Assembly (NCBI GenBank): GCA_023264815.1
Contig: JAHFUZ010000014.1
Span: 1-64,000, forward strand
Origin: Arthrobacter sp.
Lineage (GTDB): Bacteria > Actinomycetota > Actinomycetes > Actinomycetales > Micrococcaceae
DNA: 64,000 nt
Direction of reading: 5' to 3'
The position numbers and the translations under genes were made by a program. Under the pieces are notes generated by a model that was not told the DNA's origin, ran no database searches, and saw only the letters and a list, made by a program, of their open reading frames with translations. This document shows, in pieces, positions 53,512 to 62,040 of the stretch (its first letter is position 1; each line of letters starts with the position of its first letter).

Positions 53512-54345
53512 TCAGCGGCTGAACTTCTTCAGCCAGACGGAACCGGGGCCGGCATCGCTGGCCCCGGTTTTTTCGTTCTTCCCGGGGGCGGTAAGTCCCG
53601 GAGCCAGGGCTTCGACCACGGCGGGCGCTTCGGACACGAGATTCCCCGCGTTATCGAGCAGGTCGGTGGTGCCGGCACCCTGCCCTCGGTTCTGTCCGTC
53701 CGTTGTTGCCCCGTCCCGCACGGAGGGTCCGCCCTCCGCGGCGCCCGCCGCGTTCCCGGCCGCGCCGTCGGCCGCTGCCTTTCCGGCCGACGCAGCACCC
53801 GGGTCCGCCTTGCCGCGGCCCGTCCCGGCTTCCTGGGAAGGACTCCCGGTCGCCGGTTCCGGCGCCGCCGGGCCCGGAGCACCTGATTCCTGGTCTTCAC
53901 GTTCCTGCCCGGCCGGCACCGGGATGTCCTGGGAACCGGAGTCGAGGGTGTGGTCCGGCACGCGGCTTGCCGGGCCGCCGGCGGCCGGAGCCCCCGTGAT
54001 GGTCCAGGAAGGTGCCCAGTCCTGCATCATGTGCTGGACGGACGGGCTGGCGTTGAGGCCCGGGGACGACGCAGTGGCTGCCACTCCGGTGACCCCCAGG
54101 CCCATCCCGGCGATGACGGCAAGGCCCACGGCAGCGGACCGGTGCCTGCGGCGCAGCCGGTGGCGGCCCAGTTCGTGGGTGTGGCCGGAGAGGAGCGCGG
54201 CCAGGTCAGCGCGGGGCTCGGGGACCGGCAGGGCAGCCAGGCTCCCCAGCGACAGCAAGGTGGCCCGTAGCCTGGGGTCCGTTTCGCCGGCATCAACCAG
54301 CATCTCATCCACAGTTCGGACCAGGGGGTTGGTGGTGGCCGTCAT
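53512..54345 (-). CDS. Putative membrane-anchored anti-sigma-like protein
   Basis: A 277-residue protein encoded directly after the sigma factor with ATGA overlap. Cytosolic part about 1-70 (VRTVDEMLVDAGETDPRLRA...), one transmembrane helix at AAVGLAVIAGMGLGVTGVAA, then a long disordered Gly/Ala/Pro-rich external region. Position and topology suggest an anti-sigma or sigma-modulating protein, but no zinc-finger (HxxxCxxC) is found. A plus-strand terminator is embedded in its last codons. Confidence 0.7.
   Translation of the reverse strand: MTATTNPLVRTVDEMLVDAGETDPRLRATLLSLGSLAALPVPEPRADLAALLSGHTHELGRHRLRRRHRSAAVGLAVIAGMGLGVTGVAATASSPGLNASPSVQHMMQDWAPSWTITGAPAAGGPASRVPDHTLDSGSQDIPVPAGQEREDQESGAPGPAAPEPATGSPSQEAGTGRGKADPGAASAGKAAADGAAGNAAGAAEGGPSVRDGATTDGQNRGQGAGTTDLLDNAGNLVSEAPAVVEALAPGLTAPGKNEKTGASDAGPGSVWLKKFSR
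53541..53573 (+). terminator. Intrinsic terminator of the right sulfur operon
   Basis: AACCGGGGCC pairs with GGCCCCGGTT around a 9-base loop and runs into six Ts. It lies 55 bp after the CoA-binding gene stop, inside the 3' coding end of the convergent gene. Confidence 0.85.
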
Positions 54346-54956
54346 GGCGTTACATACTCCTTCACTGCGGACTGCTCGCGCAGCCGGATCAGGGCGCGGC
54401 GCTGGAGCTGTTTCACGGCGCCGCTGCTTTTCCCGACAATCTCGGCAGCCTGCTCAATGGTCAGTCCGGCGATCAGGCGGAGGGTAAGGACCTCGCGCTG
54501 GTCATCCGGCAGGACGCTGAGAAGGTCCTGGACTTCCTGCGGCGAGATGGTCTCCATGGCTTCATCCTCGGCTGAGGACTCGGTGCGTCCGTCCAGATCG
54601 GGTTCGAACTCGAGCTCAACCGGGGCCCGGCGGCGGCGCCGGTGGTCATCCACCATCCGCGCGTGGGCCACGGAGAAAACGAACGTCCGCAGCCCCGCCA
54701 CACCGCCGGTCACCGTATCCAGCCGCGGCAGGACGGCCAGGAAGACTTCCTGCATAACGGCCTCCGGATCTTCTACCCCGCGGGCGGTGAGGTAGCCCAG
54801 GACCTGTGATGCATAAGAACGGTAGACGATGCTGAAAAGCTCCGGATCGCGGGCGCGCGCACGCAGGGTGTCGTCTGTCAGCGCATCGGTCACGGACGTT
54901 ATGACTTTCGGTGAGGGGACTCTGCTTGCCCCGCTAACTGTACCCTCCGGTAACAT
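54342..54956 (-). CDS. RNA polymerase sigma factor (sigma-70 family, ECF type)
   Basis: A 204-residue alternative sigma factor. Region 2 includes ELFSIVYRSYASQVLGYLTA and TFVFSVAHARMVDDHRRRRR; region 4 includes SVLPDDQREVLTLRLIAGLT and IEQAAEIVGKSSGAVKQLQR, the -35 recognition helix-turn-helix. ATG 54956 has only a weak ribosome site (GGCGG); a GTG at 54893 is an alternative. It is coupled to the membrane protein gene downstream, likely its regulator. Target genes are unknown. Confidence 0.87.
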   Translation of the reverse strand: MLPEGTVSGASRVPSPKVITSVTDALTDDTLRARARDPELFSIVYRSYASQVLGYLTARGVEDPEAVMQEVFLAVLPRLDTVTGGVAGLRTFVFSVAHARMVDDHRRRRRAPVELEFEPDLDGRTESSAEDEAMETISPQEVQDLLSVLPDDQREVLTLRLIAGLTIEQAAEIVGKSSGAVKQLQRRALIRLREQSAVKEYVTP

Positions 54957-54986
54957 GCCGCCGGGAGCGAATCATGCGCCGTTGCG

Positions 54987-55032
54987 AAAAAGGCCGGCCT
55001 GGAACCTGATGGGGGACAAGTTCCAGACCGGC
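54987..55032 (-). terminator. Intrinsic terminator after the DUF1508 gene
   Basis: On the minus strand GCCGGTCTGGAAC pairs with GTTCCAGGCCGGC over a 14-base loop, followed by five Ts. It lies about 100 bp past the stop at 55134 and just upstream of the sigma-factor gene, which therefore needs its own promoter. Confidence 0.75.
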
Positions 55033-55133
55033 TCTTCATAGGGGTAATCGCCCAGGACCCGCCGGGGGTTACGCCCTGTCACAAACTTTTCAAAAAACTT
55101 TAATTGGGGATCCGCGGCCCTCCCGCAGGCGCC

Positions 55134-55499
55134 TCAAACGGCGCCCGACCACCGAGCCCCGGACACACCTTCGCGTACTGCATTGAAGTGGGCAAACGCG
55201 CGGACCCGGCTGACGGACACATGCCGGTCATCGCAGGCCTGCTCTGCCACAGCGGGCACGGCCAGGGGGCGGAGCGCTGCTGGTGCGGGGGCGGGGATGC
55301 GCTGATCGGCGGTGCCGGCGGCGGACAAATCGGTAACGAGCCCCATTCCTGCGCATTCCCGGACGGCGGCAATGCCGGCAGCGACGGCGGGCTTGTCCCT
55401 GAAGGCTTCGGACACAGCCATCACGGTGCCGTCCGGTGCCTTGAGCCTGAACCTGAACAGCGAATCCGAGTCGAGAAAAACTTCAAACATTCCGGCCAT
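55134..55499 (-). CDS. DUF1508 (YegP-like) protein with an atypical C-terminal tail
   Basis: A 121-residue protein. The first 60 residues, MAGMFEVFLDSDSLFRFRLK followed by APDGTVMAVSEAFRDKPAVAAGI, form one DUF1508 unit, a small beta-strand/helix domain found in YegP-like proteins of unknown function. The last half is Ala/Pro/Arg-rich with no evident domain. GGAAGGA lies nine bases before ATG 55499; the frame extends to 55580 without a better start. The tail may be a result of frameshift or drift. Confidence 0.65.
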   Translation of the reverse strand: MAGMFEVFLDSDSLFRFRLKAPDGTVMAVSEAFRDKPAVAAGIAAVRECAGMGLVTDLSAAGTADQRIPAPAPAALRPLAVPAVAEQACDDRHVSVSRVRAFAHFNAVREGVSGARWSGAV

Positions 55500-55728
55500 A
55501 ACAAAAATCCTTCCGGTCAGCGGGGTCCCTGCCGGTGGCGTCATTGTCACGTGGCAGGCCCGGACGCATCCCTGCGCCATGTTCCCGCGGGTCTGGTCGA
55601 ACGATCTGTTGATCCGTTCACCCTATGTTAAAAGTCTCGCGGGCGCCCCTGCGGCCTCACAAGGCCGCCGGGGTTAACCCTGTGTAAATTGCGTCCATCC
55701 GGCCCCGTGGAACGGCCTCCTGCCCGCG

Positions 55729-55772
55729 AAAAAACGGCGGCGGGCCACCCCGAAAGGGTGACCCGCCGCCGT
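55729..55772 (-). terminator. Intrinsic terminator of purA
   Basis: On the minus strand ACGGCGGCGGG and CCCGCCGCCGT form a strong stem (with inner ACCC/GGGT pairing), followed by six Ts. It starts 16 bp after the purA stop. Confidence 0.88.
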
Positions 55773-55788
55773 CGCGCTTTACGTACGA

Positions 55789-57078
55789 TCAGTCGTTGAT
55801 GAGGTCGTGGACCACGATGGTCTGGTCCCGGTCCGGGCCCACGCCAATGGCCGAGAAGCGCGTGCCGGAGAGCTTTTCGAGGGCCAGCACGTAGTTGCGG
55901 GCGTTCTCCGGAAGGTCCGCCAGGGTGCGGGCGCCGGTGATGTCCTCGGTCCAGCCCTCGAAGTACTCGAAGATGGGCACCGCGTGGTGGAACTCGGTCT
56001 GCGTCATGGGCATTTCATCGTGGCGGACGCCGTCCACGTCGTAGGCAACACAGACCGGAATCTGCTCGATGCCCGTGAGGACGTCCAGCTTGGTGACGAA
56101 GTAGTCCGTGAAGCCGTTGACGCGCGAGGCGTGGCGGGCCAGGACGGCGTCGTACCAACCGCAGCGGCGCGGGCGGCCGGTGTTGACACCGAACTCGCCG
56201 CCGGTCTTCTGCAGGTACATGCCCATCTCGTCAAACAGTTCGGTGGGGAACGGTCCAGCGCCGACGCGGGTGGTGTAGGCCTTGATGATGCCGATGGAAC
56301 GCGAAATGCGCGTGGGTCCGATGCCCGAGCCCACAGACGCACCGCCGGCGGTGGGGTTGGAGGACGTGACGAACGGGTACGTGCCGTGGTCCACGTCCAG
56401 GAATGTTGCCTGCCCGCCTTCCATCAGGACAACTTTGCCCTCATCCAGGGCGTTGTTGAGCTCCAGGGTGCTGTCGATGACCAGCGGGCGCAGCCGCTCG
56501 GCGAAGGACAGGAAGTACTCCACGATCTCGTCCACCACAACACCGCGGCGGTTGTAGACCTTCACCAGCAGTTCGTTCTTCTGGCGCAGTGATCCTTCCA
56601 CCTTCTGGCGGAGGATGGATTCGTCAAAAACGTCCTGGACGCGGATGCCCAGGCGGGCCACCTTGTCCATGTACGCCGGGCCAATGCCGCGGCCAGTGGT
56701 GCCGATCGCGCGGCTGCCCAGGAAGCGTTCGGTGACCTTGTCCAGCACCTGGTGGTAGGGGGCAACCAAGTGGGCGTTGGCGGAAACACGGAGCTTGGAG
56801 GTGTCTGCGCCGCGGGCTTCCAGGCCGTCAATTTCCTGGAAGAGGGCCTCGAGGTTCACCACGCAGCCGTTGCCGATGATCGGAATCGCGTTGGGGCTCA
56901 GGATGCCGGCCGGAAGGAGCTTGAGCTCGTACTTCTCACCGCCTACGACGACGGTGTGCCCGGCGTTGTTGCCGCCGTTCGGCTTCACGACGTAGTCAAC
57001 GCGTCCGCCGAGGAGATCGGTGGCCTTGCCTTTTCCTTCGTCGCCCCACTGGGCGCCTACGATCACGATTGCTGGCAT
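55789..57078 (-). CDS. purA: Adenylosuccinate synthase
   Basis: A 429-residue GTP-dependent enzyme joining IMP and aspartate on the route to [23 protein letters not shown] has the GDEGKGK phosphate loop; [24 protein letters not shown] and the GTP-specificity TKLDVLTG are present. ATG 57078 has GGGAGG seven bases upstream; the frame to 57093 adds five residues and is not used. Monocistronic, with a terminator. Confidence 0.97.
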   Translation of the reverse strand: MPAIVIVGAQWGDEGKGKATDLLGGRVDYVVKPNGGNNAGHTVVVGGEKYELKLLPAGILSPNAIPIIGNGCVVNLEALFQEIDGLEARGADTSKLRVSANAHLVAPYHQVLDKVTERFLGSRAIGTTGRGIGPAYMDKVARLGIRVQDVFDESILRQKVEGSLRQKNELLVKVYNRRGVVVDEIVEYFLSFAERLRPLVIDSTLELNNALDEGKVVLMEGGQATFLDVDHGTYPFVTSSNPTAGGASVGSGIGPTRISRSIGIIKAYTTRVGAGPFPTELFDEMGMYLQKTGGEFGVNTGRPRRCGWYDAVLARHASRVNGFTDYFVTKLDVLTGIEQIPVCVAYDVDGVRHDEMPMTQTEFHHAVPIFEYFEGWTEDITGARTLADLPENARNYVLALEKLSGTRFSAIGVGPDRDQTIVVHDLIND

Positions 57079-57258
57079 GGGATCCTCCCCCATTCTTTCG
57101 GGCCGGTCCCGGAGGGATCACCAGGACTCAGCGCCGTACATGAGAATGCCCCGAATGACTGGCCTTGCCGGACCCTCTGCGGGGGCGGCCAACGCAAGAG
57201 TTCCGGGGCTCTTACCACCCAAGTTTAGCCGATCACGGGGTTTATCCACTCAAAGGGC

Positions 57259-57297
57259 TGCCCGTGGCACTCTGTACCGGATAAAGTGCCACGGGCA
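57259..57297 (-). terminator. Hairpin downstream of the M14 peptidase gene
   Basis: A perfect 12-bp stem, TGCCCGTGGCAC with GTGCCACGGGCA, around a 15-base loop, 17 bp past the peptidase stop. The minus strand continues GCCCTTTG, a short T-run only. Confidence 0.6.
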
Positions 57298-57313
57298 AAC
57301 CAGCCTGGGGCAG

Positions 57314-58378
57314 CTACTCGCTGTCCGCTTCCTCGCCCGGCCGGGATGTCTGGGTTTCCAGCGTGTCCCAGAAGGAGGTGTCTGCGCCGGCAATCGACCC
57401 GTCCGCGATGGCGCGGGCAGTGGACGTCAGCGTGGTCACCGTCTGTTTGATCAGGTAGCCGTTGCTCCGAAGCCCCAGGGCGTAGCCGTCCAGGTAGTGG
57501 TCCGACATGCCCCGCATCTCGAAGAGCAGGGTGGCGATGCCGTATTCCACCGCAATGCCGTTGCGGCTGATGGTCTCGGCACTGCCACCGACGTATTTGC
57601 CCAGGTGGCCCCACCCTGTGGAATCAACGTTGTTGAACACCACTGCACCCAGCTGCTTGGACTTTTCCACCACGGCCGGATCGGCATTGGGGGTGGTGGG
57701 GTAGAGGATGGATCCGGAGACAAGCTTCCCGTCACGCTCGCTTCGGCTGCCCTGGTGGTGCAGGTCAATCATGTAATCGATCTTGTACTTGCTCATGACA
57801 TTGTTGTGCAGCGCCTGTGTTTCGGGCTGCGCCTTCGCAACATGGTCCCTGTTCAGGTCCACTTCCTCGGCGTTGTACCGCGTCATGTTGCGGTCACCCT
57901 TGGCCAGGTAGTCATCGAGCGGAAAGTTGACGTCCCCCATCGCTCCGTCAGCGTTGAGCATGGGAACGATCAGGATGTTGACACCGTCGAGGATATCCGC
58001 CGACTTGCCGGTGCCCAGATGCTTGACGAATTCCAGGGCCCCCTCGGTGGTGAGCTGCTCATTGCCATGCTGCTGGGTCAGATAGAGAATGGTGGGCTTG
58101 GCGGGGTCGGACAGGTATTTCACCACGTGAATATCCCTGCCCTTGACAGTCTGGCCGATCACTTCGAGTTCCATGGCGGGCTGACGGGCGTCCTGGACCT
58201 TCAGGAAGGAGACCATTTCGTCGTAGGTTGCCAGTTTGGACGTGGTGATTTGGCCGTTGCCGTCATAGTTGGGACCTTCGCCCACAGCGCTGGCGAGCGG
58301 AGCAGGCGCGGCCAGAGCCGCCAGTGCCAGGGCTCCGGATACGGCGAGGGTCCTGAAGGTTGCCAGCGTTCGGTTCAC
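57314..58378 (-). CDS. Secreted M14 family zinc carboxypeptidase
   Basis: A 354-residue exported metallopeptidase. Signal peptide: FRTLAVSGALALAALAAPAP, cleaved near residue 32. The zinc motif is QQHGNEQ (HxxE, about 104-107), the third ligand His is in IDLHHQGSRS, and the catalytic Glu is in LLFEMRG. This is the layout of M14 carboxypeptidases that trim peptides or cell-wall stems. The start is GTG 58378 with GAGGTAA upstream. It is divergent from the uracil-DNA glycosylase gene. Confidence 0.88.
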   Translation of the reverse strand: MNRTLATFRTLAVSGALALAALAAPAPLASAVGEGPNYDGNGQITTSKLATYDEMVSFLKVQDARQPAMELEVIGQTVKGRDIHVVKYLSDPAKPTILYLTQQHGNEQLTTEGALEFVKHLGTGKSADILDGVNILIVPMLNADGAMGDVNFPLDDYLAKGDRNMTRYNAEEVDLNRDHVAKAQPETQALHNNVMSKYKIDYMIDLHHQGSRSERDGKLVSGSILYPTTPNADPAVVEKSKQLGAVVFNNVDSTGWGHLGKYVGGSAETISRNGIAVEYGIATLLFEMRGMSDHYLDGYALGLRSNGYLIKQTVTTLTSTARAIADGSIAGADTSFWDTLETQTSRPGEEADSE

Positions 58379-58683
58379 AGTGCGTTACCTCTTTCGAGTG
58401 CCTAGGGTGCGACCAGCCGCGACATTTTGGTCGCCGACCGTGACAGCAGCCAACCAAGCTATACAGATTCTGTCAACGGCCACGACCATAGTGTGCTGGT
58501 GGTTTTCAATCGCCCACCGGCCCCATCGCCCGGCGTTTCGTGCCGCGGGGCTTGCTAAACTAAGTGGGACCGACCAGGAATCGGTCCACACCACATTTCA
58601 AACCATCCCGGATCTGACGCGCCCCCCTGCGCCCATTTTCCGGGCTGGCGCAGCGCCGAGCCCCGCAGGAGACATCGCACTAT
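58379..58683. other. Divergent intergenic region between M14 peptidase and UDG genes
   Basis: This 305-bp space should hold the promoters of both genes. Visible structure is limited: a 7-bp inverted repeat GGACCGA...TCGGTCC (58567-58588), a possible -10 (TAAACT) just before it, and AGGAG some 13 bases ahead of the plus-strand start. No reading frame or RNA gene is evident. Confidence 0.4.
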
Positions 58684-59313
58684 ATGACAGCCCTGGCCCC
58701 CGAATCTTTCCGTGAACAGCTCATGAGCCGCCGCTACGAGCCCAACGTTGCCGCCGTCAACGAGCTGTGCGATTCCCTGCAGAGCGTCAAGCCCCATACC
58801 CAGGTCCCCTACGTCGACCCCATGCACGACGTGGACGAGTGCCGCATCATCAGCCTTTTCTCCAACATCGGCGAGGCAGACCCGTCCGGGTTCATCACCG
58901 CGGGCGACGAGGACGCCGCAACCCGCATGCTGGGCATCCAGTGGAAGCTGGGCCTCCGTCCGGAGTTCGTGATGCCGTGGAACGTCCACCCGTGGCACAC
59001 CCCCGGCGAGGTCAACGGCAAGTTCACCCCGGACCAGATCTCGGCCGGCCTCAAGCCGCTCCTGAAGTTCCTGGCCCTGGTCCCCCGCGCCTCCGTCATC
59101 GTGGCGCACGGCACCGAAGCCAACCGGCTTGCCAACCTGCTGCTGAAGACCGAGGTGCCCATGATCTGGCGCCGCGGCCTGAAGACCTACAAGGTCCGCT
59201 CCCTCAGCGGCCGTGCGTTTGCCGGAACCCCGGCCCGCCAGGAGCAGTACCTCGAGGACATGCGCGTTGCCTACGCCGACGCCATGGCCCGCACCGGCCT
59301 GGCGAAGGCCTAA
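58684..59313 (+). CDS. Uracil-DNA glycosylase family protein
   Basis: A 209-residue member of the uracil-DNA glycosylase superfamily, removing uracil (or related bases) from DNA. FSNIGEADPSGFITAGDEDA near 59 corresponds to the GxxPG-like region, EFVMPWNVHPWHTPGE near 100 to the second pocket and VIVAHGTEANRLA near 145 to the HPSP-like motif. These differ from family 1 UDG. The start ATG lies 12 bases after GGAG, so initiation may be weak or begin elsewhere. Confidence 0.78.
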   Translation: MTALAPESFREQLMSRRYEPNVAAVNELCDSLQSVKPHTQVPYVDPMHDVDECRIISLFSNIGEADPSGFITAGDEDAATRMLGIQWKLGLRPEFVMPWNVHPWHTPGEVNGKFTPDQISAGLKPLLKFLALVPRASVIVAHGTEANRLANLLLKTEVPMIWRRGLKTYKVRSLSGRAFAGTPARQEQYLEDMRVAYADAMARTGLAKA

Positions 59314-59328
59314 CCACCGGAAACTAAC

Positions 59329-59375
59329 GACGGCGGGCGGTCACCTTTACGCATGAAAGGTAACCGCCCGCCGTC
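59329..59375. terminator. Strong bidirectional terminator hairpin
   Basis: GACGGCGGGCGGT pairs with ACCGCCCGCCGTC, extended by ACCTTT/AAAGGT, around a 7-base loop. It lies between the convergent UDG and DUF3151 genes and would serve both. Confidence 0.75.
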
Positions 59376-59401
59376 GAGCCTTTAACCAGCAACGGTTTGT
59401 T

Positions 59402-59827
59402 CTAGGCGCCGGCTTCGATGGCGGCCTTCGCTGCCGGGTCGGAGTCGTTCAGGAACTTCTCGATGCGCTCGGGCTCGTCGGCTTCACCGATGGCCGCGGA
59501 CGCGCGTCCCAGCGAGTAGAGCGCCCGCAGGAAGCCGCGGTTGGGCTCGTGTTCCCACGGGATGGGGCCCACGCCGCGCCAGCCGTTGCGCCGCAGCGAG
59601 TCGAGCCCGCGGTGGTAGCCAACGCGGGAGTAGGCGTAGGAATCGATAGTGCGGCCCTCAGCCCACGCTTCCTCGGCCAGGATGGCCCAGAGCAGCGACG
59701 ACGTGGGGTGCTTCGCCACGAGGTCAACCGCCTCCTGGCCGAGGGCCAGGTGCTGGTAGATCTCCGTCTCGGCAGGCAGGAGCGTGGGCTCCGGGCCCAT
59801 CAGGTTCTTGCGGAACTCATCGGACAT
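59402..59827 (-). CDS. DUF3151 family protein
   Basis: A 141-residue actinobacterial protein: MSDEFRKNLMGPEPTLLPAE then VAKHPTSSLLWAILAEEAWA and SYAYSRVGYHRGLDSLRRNG and VGPIPWEHEPNRGFLRAL. It is helix-rich and tetratricopeptide-like, with unknown function. It starts two bases after the fba stop. The fba-DUF3151 pairing is a recurrent actinobacterial arrangement, suggesting a link with aldolase or central carbon metabolism. Confidence 0.88.
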   Translation of the reverse strand: MSDEFRKNLMGPEPTLLPAETEIYQHLALGQEAVDLVAKHPTSSLLWAILAEEAWAEGRTIDSYAYSRVGYHRGLDSLRRNGWRGVGPIPWEHEPNRGFLRALYSLGRASAAIGEADEPERIEKFLNDSDPAAKAAIEAGA

Positions 59828-59829
59828 GG

Positions 59830-60849
59830 CTAGAAGGTCTTACCGGCCGAACCGAGCTGCTTGGTGGCCTCAACAACGCGGGCAGCCAGGCCGGCTTCGG
59901 CGGAGGCACCCCAGACACGGGGATCGTAAAGCTTCTTGTTGCCCACCTCGCCGTCGACCTTCAGCACGCCGTCGTAGTTGCGGAACATGTGGTCCACCAC
60001 CGGACGCGTGTAGGCGTACTGGGTGTCGGTATCGATGTTCATCTTGATCACACCGTAGGAGACCGCGTCCGCGATTTCCTGGTCCGAGGAGCCGGAGCCG
60101 CCGTGGAACACGAGGTCGAACGGGCTGTCCTTGCCCAGCTTGGCACCAACCTGGGCCTGGATGTCCTTCAGGATCTCCGGACGCAGCTTCACCCCGCCAG
60201 GCTTGTACACACCGTGCACATTGCCGAACGTCAGCGCCGTGATGTAACGGCCGTTCTCACCGGCACCGAGGGCCTCGATGGTTGCCAGGGCGTCCTCAAC
60301 GGTGGTGTACAGCTTGTCATTGATGGCGTTCTCCACACCGTCTTCCTCGCCGCCCACAATGCCGATTTCCACCTCGAGGATCATCTTCGCCGCCGCGGTG
60401 CGCTCCAGCAGCTCGCGCGCAGTGCTCAGGTTCTCATTCAGCGGCTCGTGCGAACCGTCCCACATGTGCGAGTTGAAGATCGGGTTACGGCCGGCCTTGA
60501 CCTCAGCCTCCGACGCTGCCAGCAGCGGCAGCACAAAACCATCCAGTTTGTCCTTCGGGCAGTGGTCCGTGTGCAGGGCAATGTTCACACCGTAGTTCTT
60601 GGCAACTTCGCGGGCGAAAGCGGCGAAGCCCAGCGAGCCGGCAACCATGTCCTTGGTGGAAGCGCCGGACCAGTATGCCGCACCGCCGGTGGAGACCTGG
60701 ACGATGCCGTCGGACTCAGCCTCGGCGAATCCTCGCAGGGCTGCGTTCAGCGTCTGTGAGGACGTCACGTTGACGGCGGGGAAGGCAAAGCCGCCGGCCT
60801 TGGCGCGGTCGATCATCTCGGAGTAGATCTCTGGGGTTGCAATGGGCAT
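59830..60849 (-). CDS. fba: Class II fructose-bisphosphate aldolase
   Basis: A 339-residue zinc-dependent aldolase that splits fructose-1,6-bisphosphate. IATPEIYSEMIDRAKAGGFA starts the fold; metal-binding residues are in ALHTDHCPKDK, EVEIGIVGGEEDGV and the GNVHGVY segment, and the phosphate site is VFHGGSGSSDQEI then NIDTDTQYAYT. The length matches the long class II A form of actinobacteria. Leads a two-gene operon with the DUF3151 gene. Confidence 0.96.
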   Translation of the reverse strand: MPIATPEIYSEMIDRAKAGGFAFPAVNVTSSQTLNAALRGFAEAESDGIVQVSTGGAAYWSGASTKDMVAGSLGFAAFAREVAKNYGVNIALHTDHCPKDKLDGFVLPLLAASEAEVKAGRNPIFNSHMWDGSHEPLNENLSTARELLERTAAAKMILEVEIGIVGGEEDGVENAINDKLYTTVEDALATIEALGAGENGRYITALTFGNVHGVYKPGGVKLRPEILKDIQAQVGAKLGKDSPFDLVFHGGSGSSDQEIADAVSYGVIKMNIDTDTQYAYTRPVVDHMFRNYDGVLKVDGEVGNKKLYDPRVWGASAEAGLAARVVEATKQLGSAGKTF

Positions 60850-60990
60850 GCTGACTCCTATGCTGAGTTTTCGTCTGTGGGTTGTGACCCTGGAGTAGAC
60901 CTCTTACGGCTAGCCACCATCCTAGCCATTTTCTGTCCCGCGGCAGTGTTTCGGGTCACGCAGGGGCGGTAACACTTGCGTTCGCGCCTG

Positions 60991-61053
60991 CGCCGAGAGC
61001 GCACTTCGCGCTAATGCCCGGCGCCGCGACCAGCACGACGTGCGCTCTCGGCG
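60991..61053. repeat. Palindromic repeat B1 (family B)
   Basis: The left arm CGCCGAGAGCGCACTTCGCG(CT) and right arm (AG)CACGACGTGCGCTCTCGGCG are complementary at 20 of 22 positions. The repeat overlaps the 3' end of endonuclease copy 2: its right arm codes for residues near 306-312 and the stop codon begins at the end of the left arm. It is unrelated to family A. The second copy is B2 at 62041. Confidence 0.88.
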
Positions 61054-61970
61054 CGAAAGGCCAGGGCGCTGCGTACCTTGCCAACGACGCCTGGCCGGTC
61101 ACCCCTAAGATCGTTCTTCGAAATCCGGACCTCGTGCCATCCATACCGCGCGGACACCTCGGCCCGCTCTATGTCCCGTTGATACTGGTCCTCGCGGGCA
61201 TGGTGTTCGCCGTCGTACTGCAGGGCGATCCGGTGACCGGGGTACGCCGCATCGGGCCAGAGAACCGGCAGTCCGGCATCACCGCGGACCACGTGGTTCA
61301 GAACCGGTTCGGGCAGTCCTGCCGCGACGAGGGCCAGGCGCATCCTGCTTTCGGGGGCGGAGTCAGCACCCACCCGGATCAGATCCATCGCCTCGCGAGC
61401 CTTCCTGATCCCCCGCAACCCCGGATGCCGGTTAATCATGTCCCGCAACCCCTGAACGCTGCAAATGGGGTCGCGCGGGAACGGAAAATCCTCCCCGTGA
61501 CTGTTAACCAGGTAATCCCCCGCCACAACGAGATCGTCCACGACGTTGCGCATGGAGGCCAGGTCCAGCCACGTCCTGGCCGGTGTGGTGAGGCGGACGC
61601 CGTCGTACTCCATGATCTCATCCGGTGCCAGCGTCAGGCGGTGCCCGGCCACGTTGGCCCGGCGTGGAGCGGCGAAACCGCGGCGCCTTGCCAGGTGGAT
61701 ACGCCAGTCGCCTTCCTGCGGAGCAGGCACCGGCATACCCAGCACCCGCGCGGCCGAGCAGAGCACGAGTATCGAGGCGTCATCCACCTCCGTGTATGCC
61801 CGCAGGGAGTCAGCACCGGATGGCTGTGCGGACAGCGGAACCCGTATCCCGCGGGACACCGGCAGGAGGTCCTTTGCCCGGGTCCGGGTGCGTGTCACAC
61901 CGGCTTTGTCCGACGTCCGCAGGGCAAAGGCCACGCCCTTGAGATGGTCTGGCAACTCAGCTTTGCGCAT
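61011..61970 (-). CDS. DUF559/Vsr-like endonuclease (copy 2)
   Basis: A 319-residue paralogue of the protein at 37487-38428. Shared blocks include TTPxRTWLDxA, INRHPGLRGIRKAREAMDLI, VGADSAPESRMRLALVAAGL and YGWHEVRISK. Nuclease-site equivalents are Glu207, Asp240 (WPDAAYPGH), Gln251 and Asp253 (ALQYDGEHH), and QRDIERAE; the first Glu of the ExE/D pair is Gln here. The N-terminus (FALRTSDKAGVTRTRTRAKD) is a divergent AbiEi-like helix-turn-helix. It is enclosed by repeats B1 and B2, with TTATCCACA 39 bp upstream of its ATG. Function unknown; a palindrome-associated nuclease is inferred. Confidence 0.78.
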   Translation of the reverse strand: MRKAELPDHLKGVAFALRTSDKAGVTRTRTRAKDLLPVSRGIRVPLSAQPSGADSLRAYTEVDDASILVLCSAARVLGMPVPAPQEGDWRIHLARRRGFAAPRRANVAGHRLTLAPDEIMEYDGVRLTTPARTWLDLASMRNVVDDLVVAGDYLVNSHGEDFPFPRDPICSVQGLRDMINRHPGLRGIRKAREAMDLIRVGADSAPESRMRLALVAAGLPEPVLNHVVRGDAGLPVLWPDAAYPGHRIALQYDGEHHAREDQYQRDIERAEVSARYGWHEVRISKNDLRGDRPGVVGKVRSALAFRAESARRAGRGAGH

Positions 61971-62009
61971 GCATCCAATTGTTGCCCTGACATGCCACCC
62001 TCACAGGAG

Positions 62010-62018
62010 TTATCCACA
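62010..62018 (+). promoter_or_regulatory. DnaA-box-like TTATCCACA upstream of endonuclease copy 2
   Basis: The same 9-mer as at 38467-38475, again between the endonuclease start (39 bp) and the upstream palindrome (22 bp before B2). The shared position in two otherwise different flanks argues that it belongs to the element. Confidence 0.55.
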
Positions 62019-62040
62019 GCCCTGTGCTCGTCAGGTCCAT

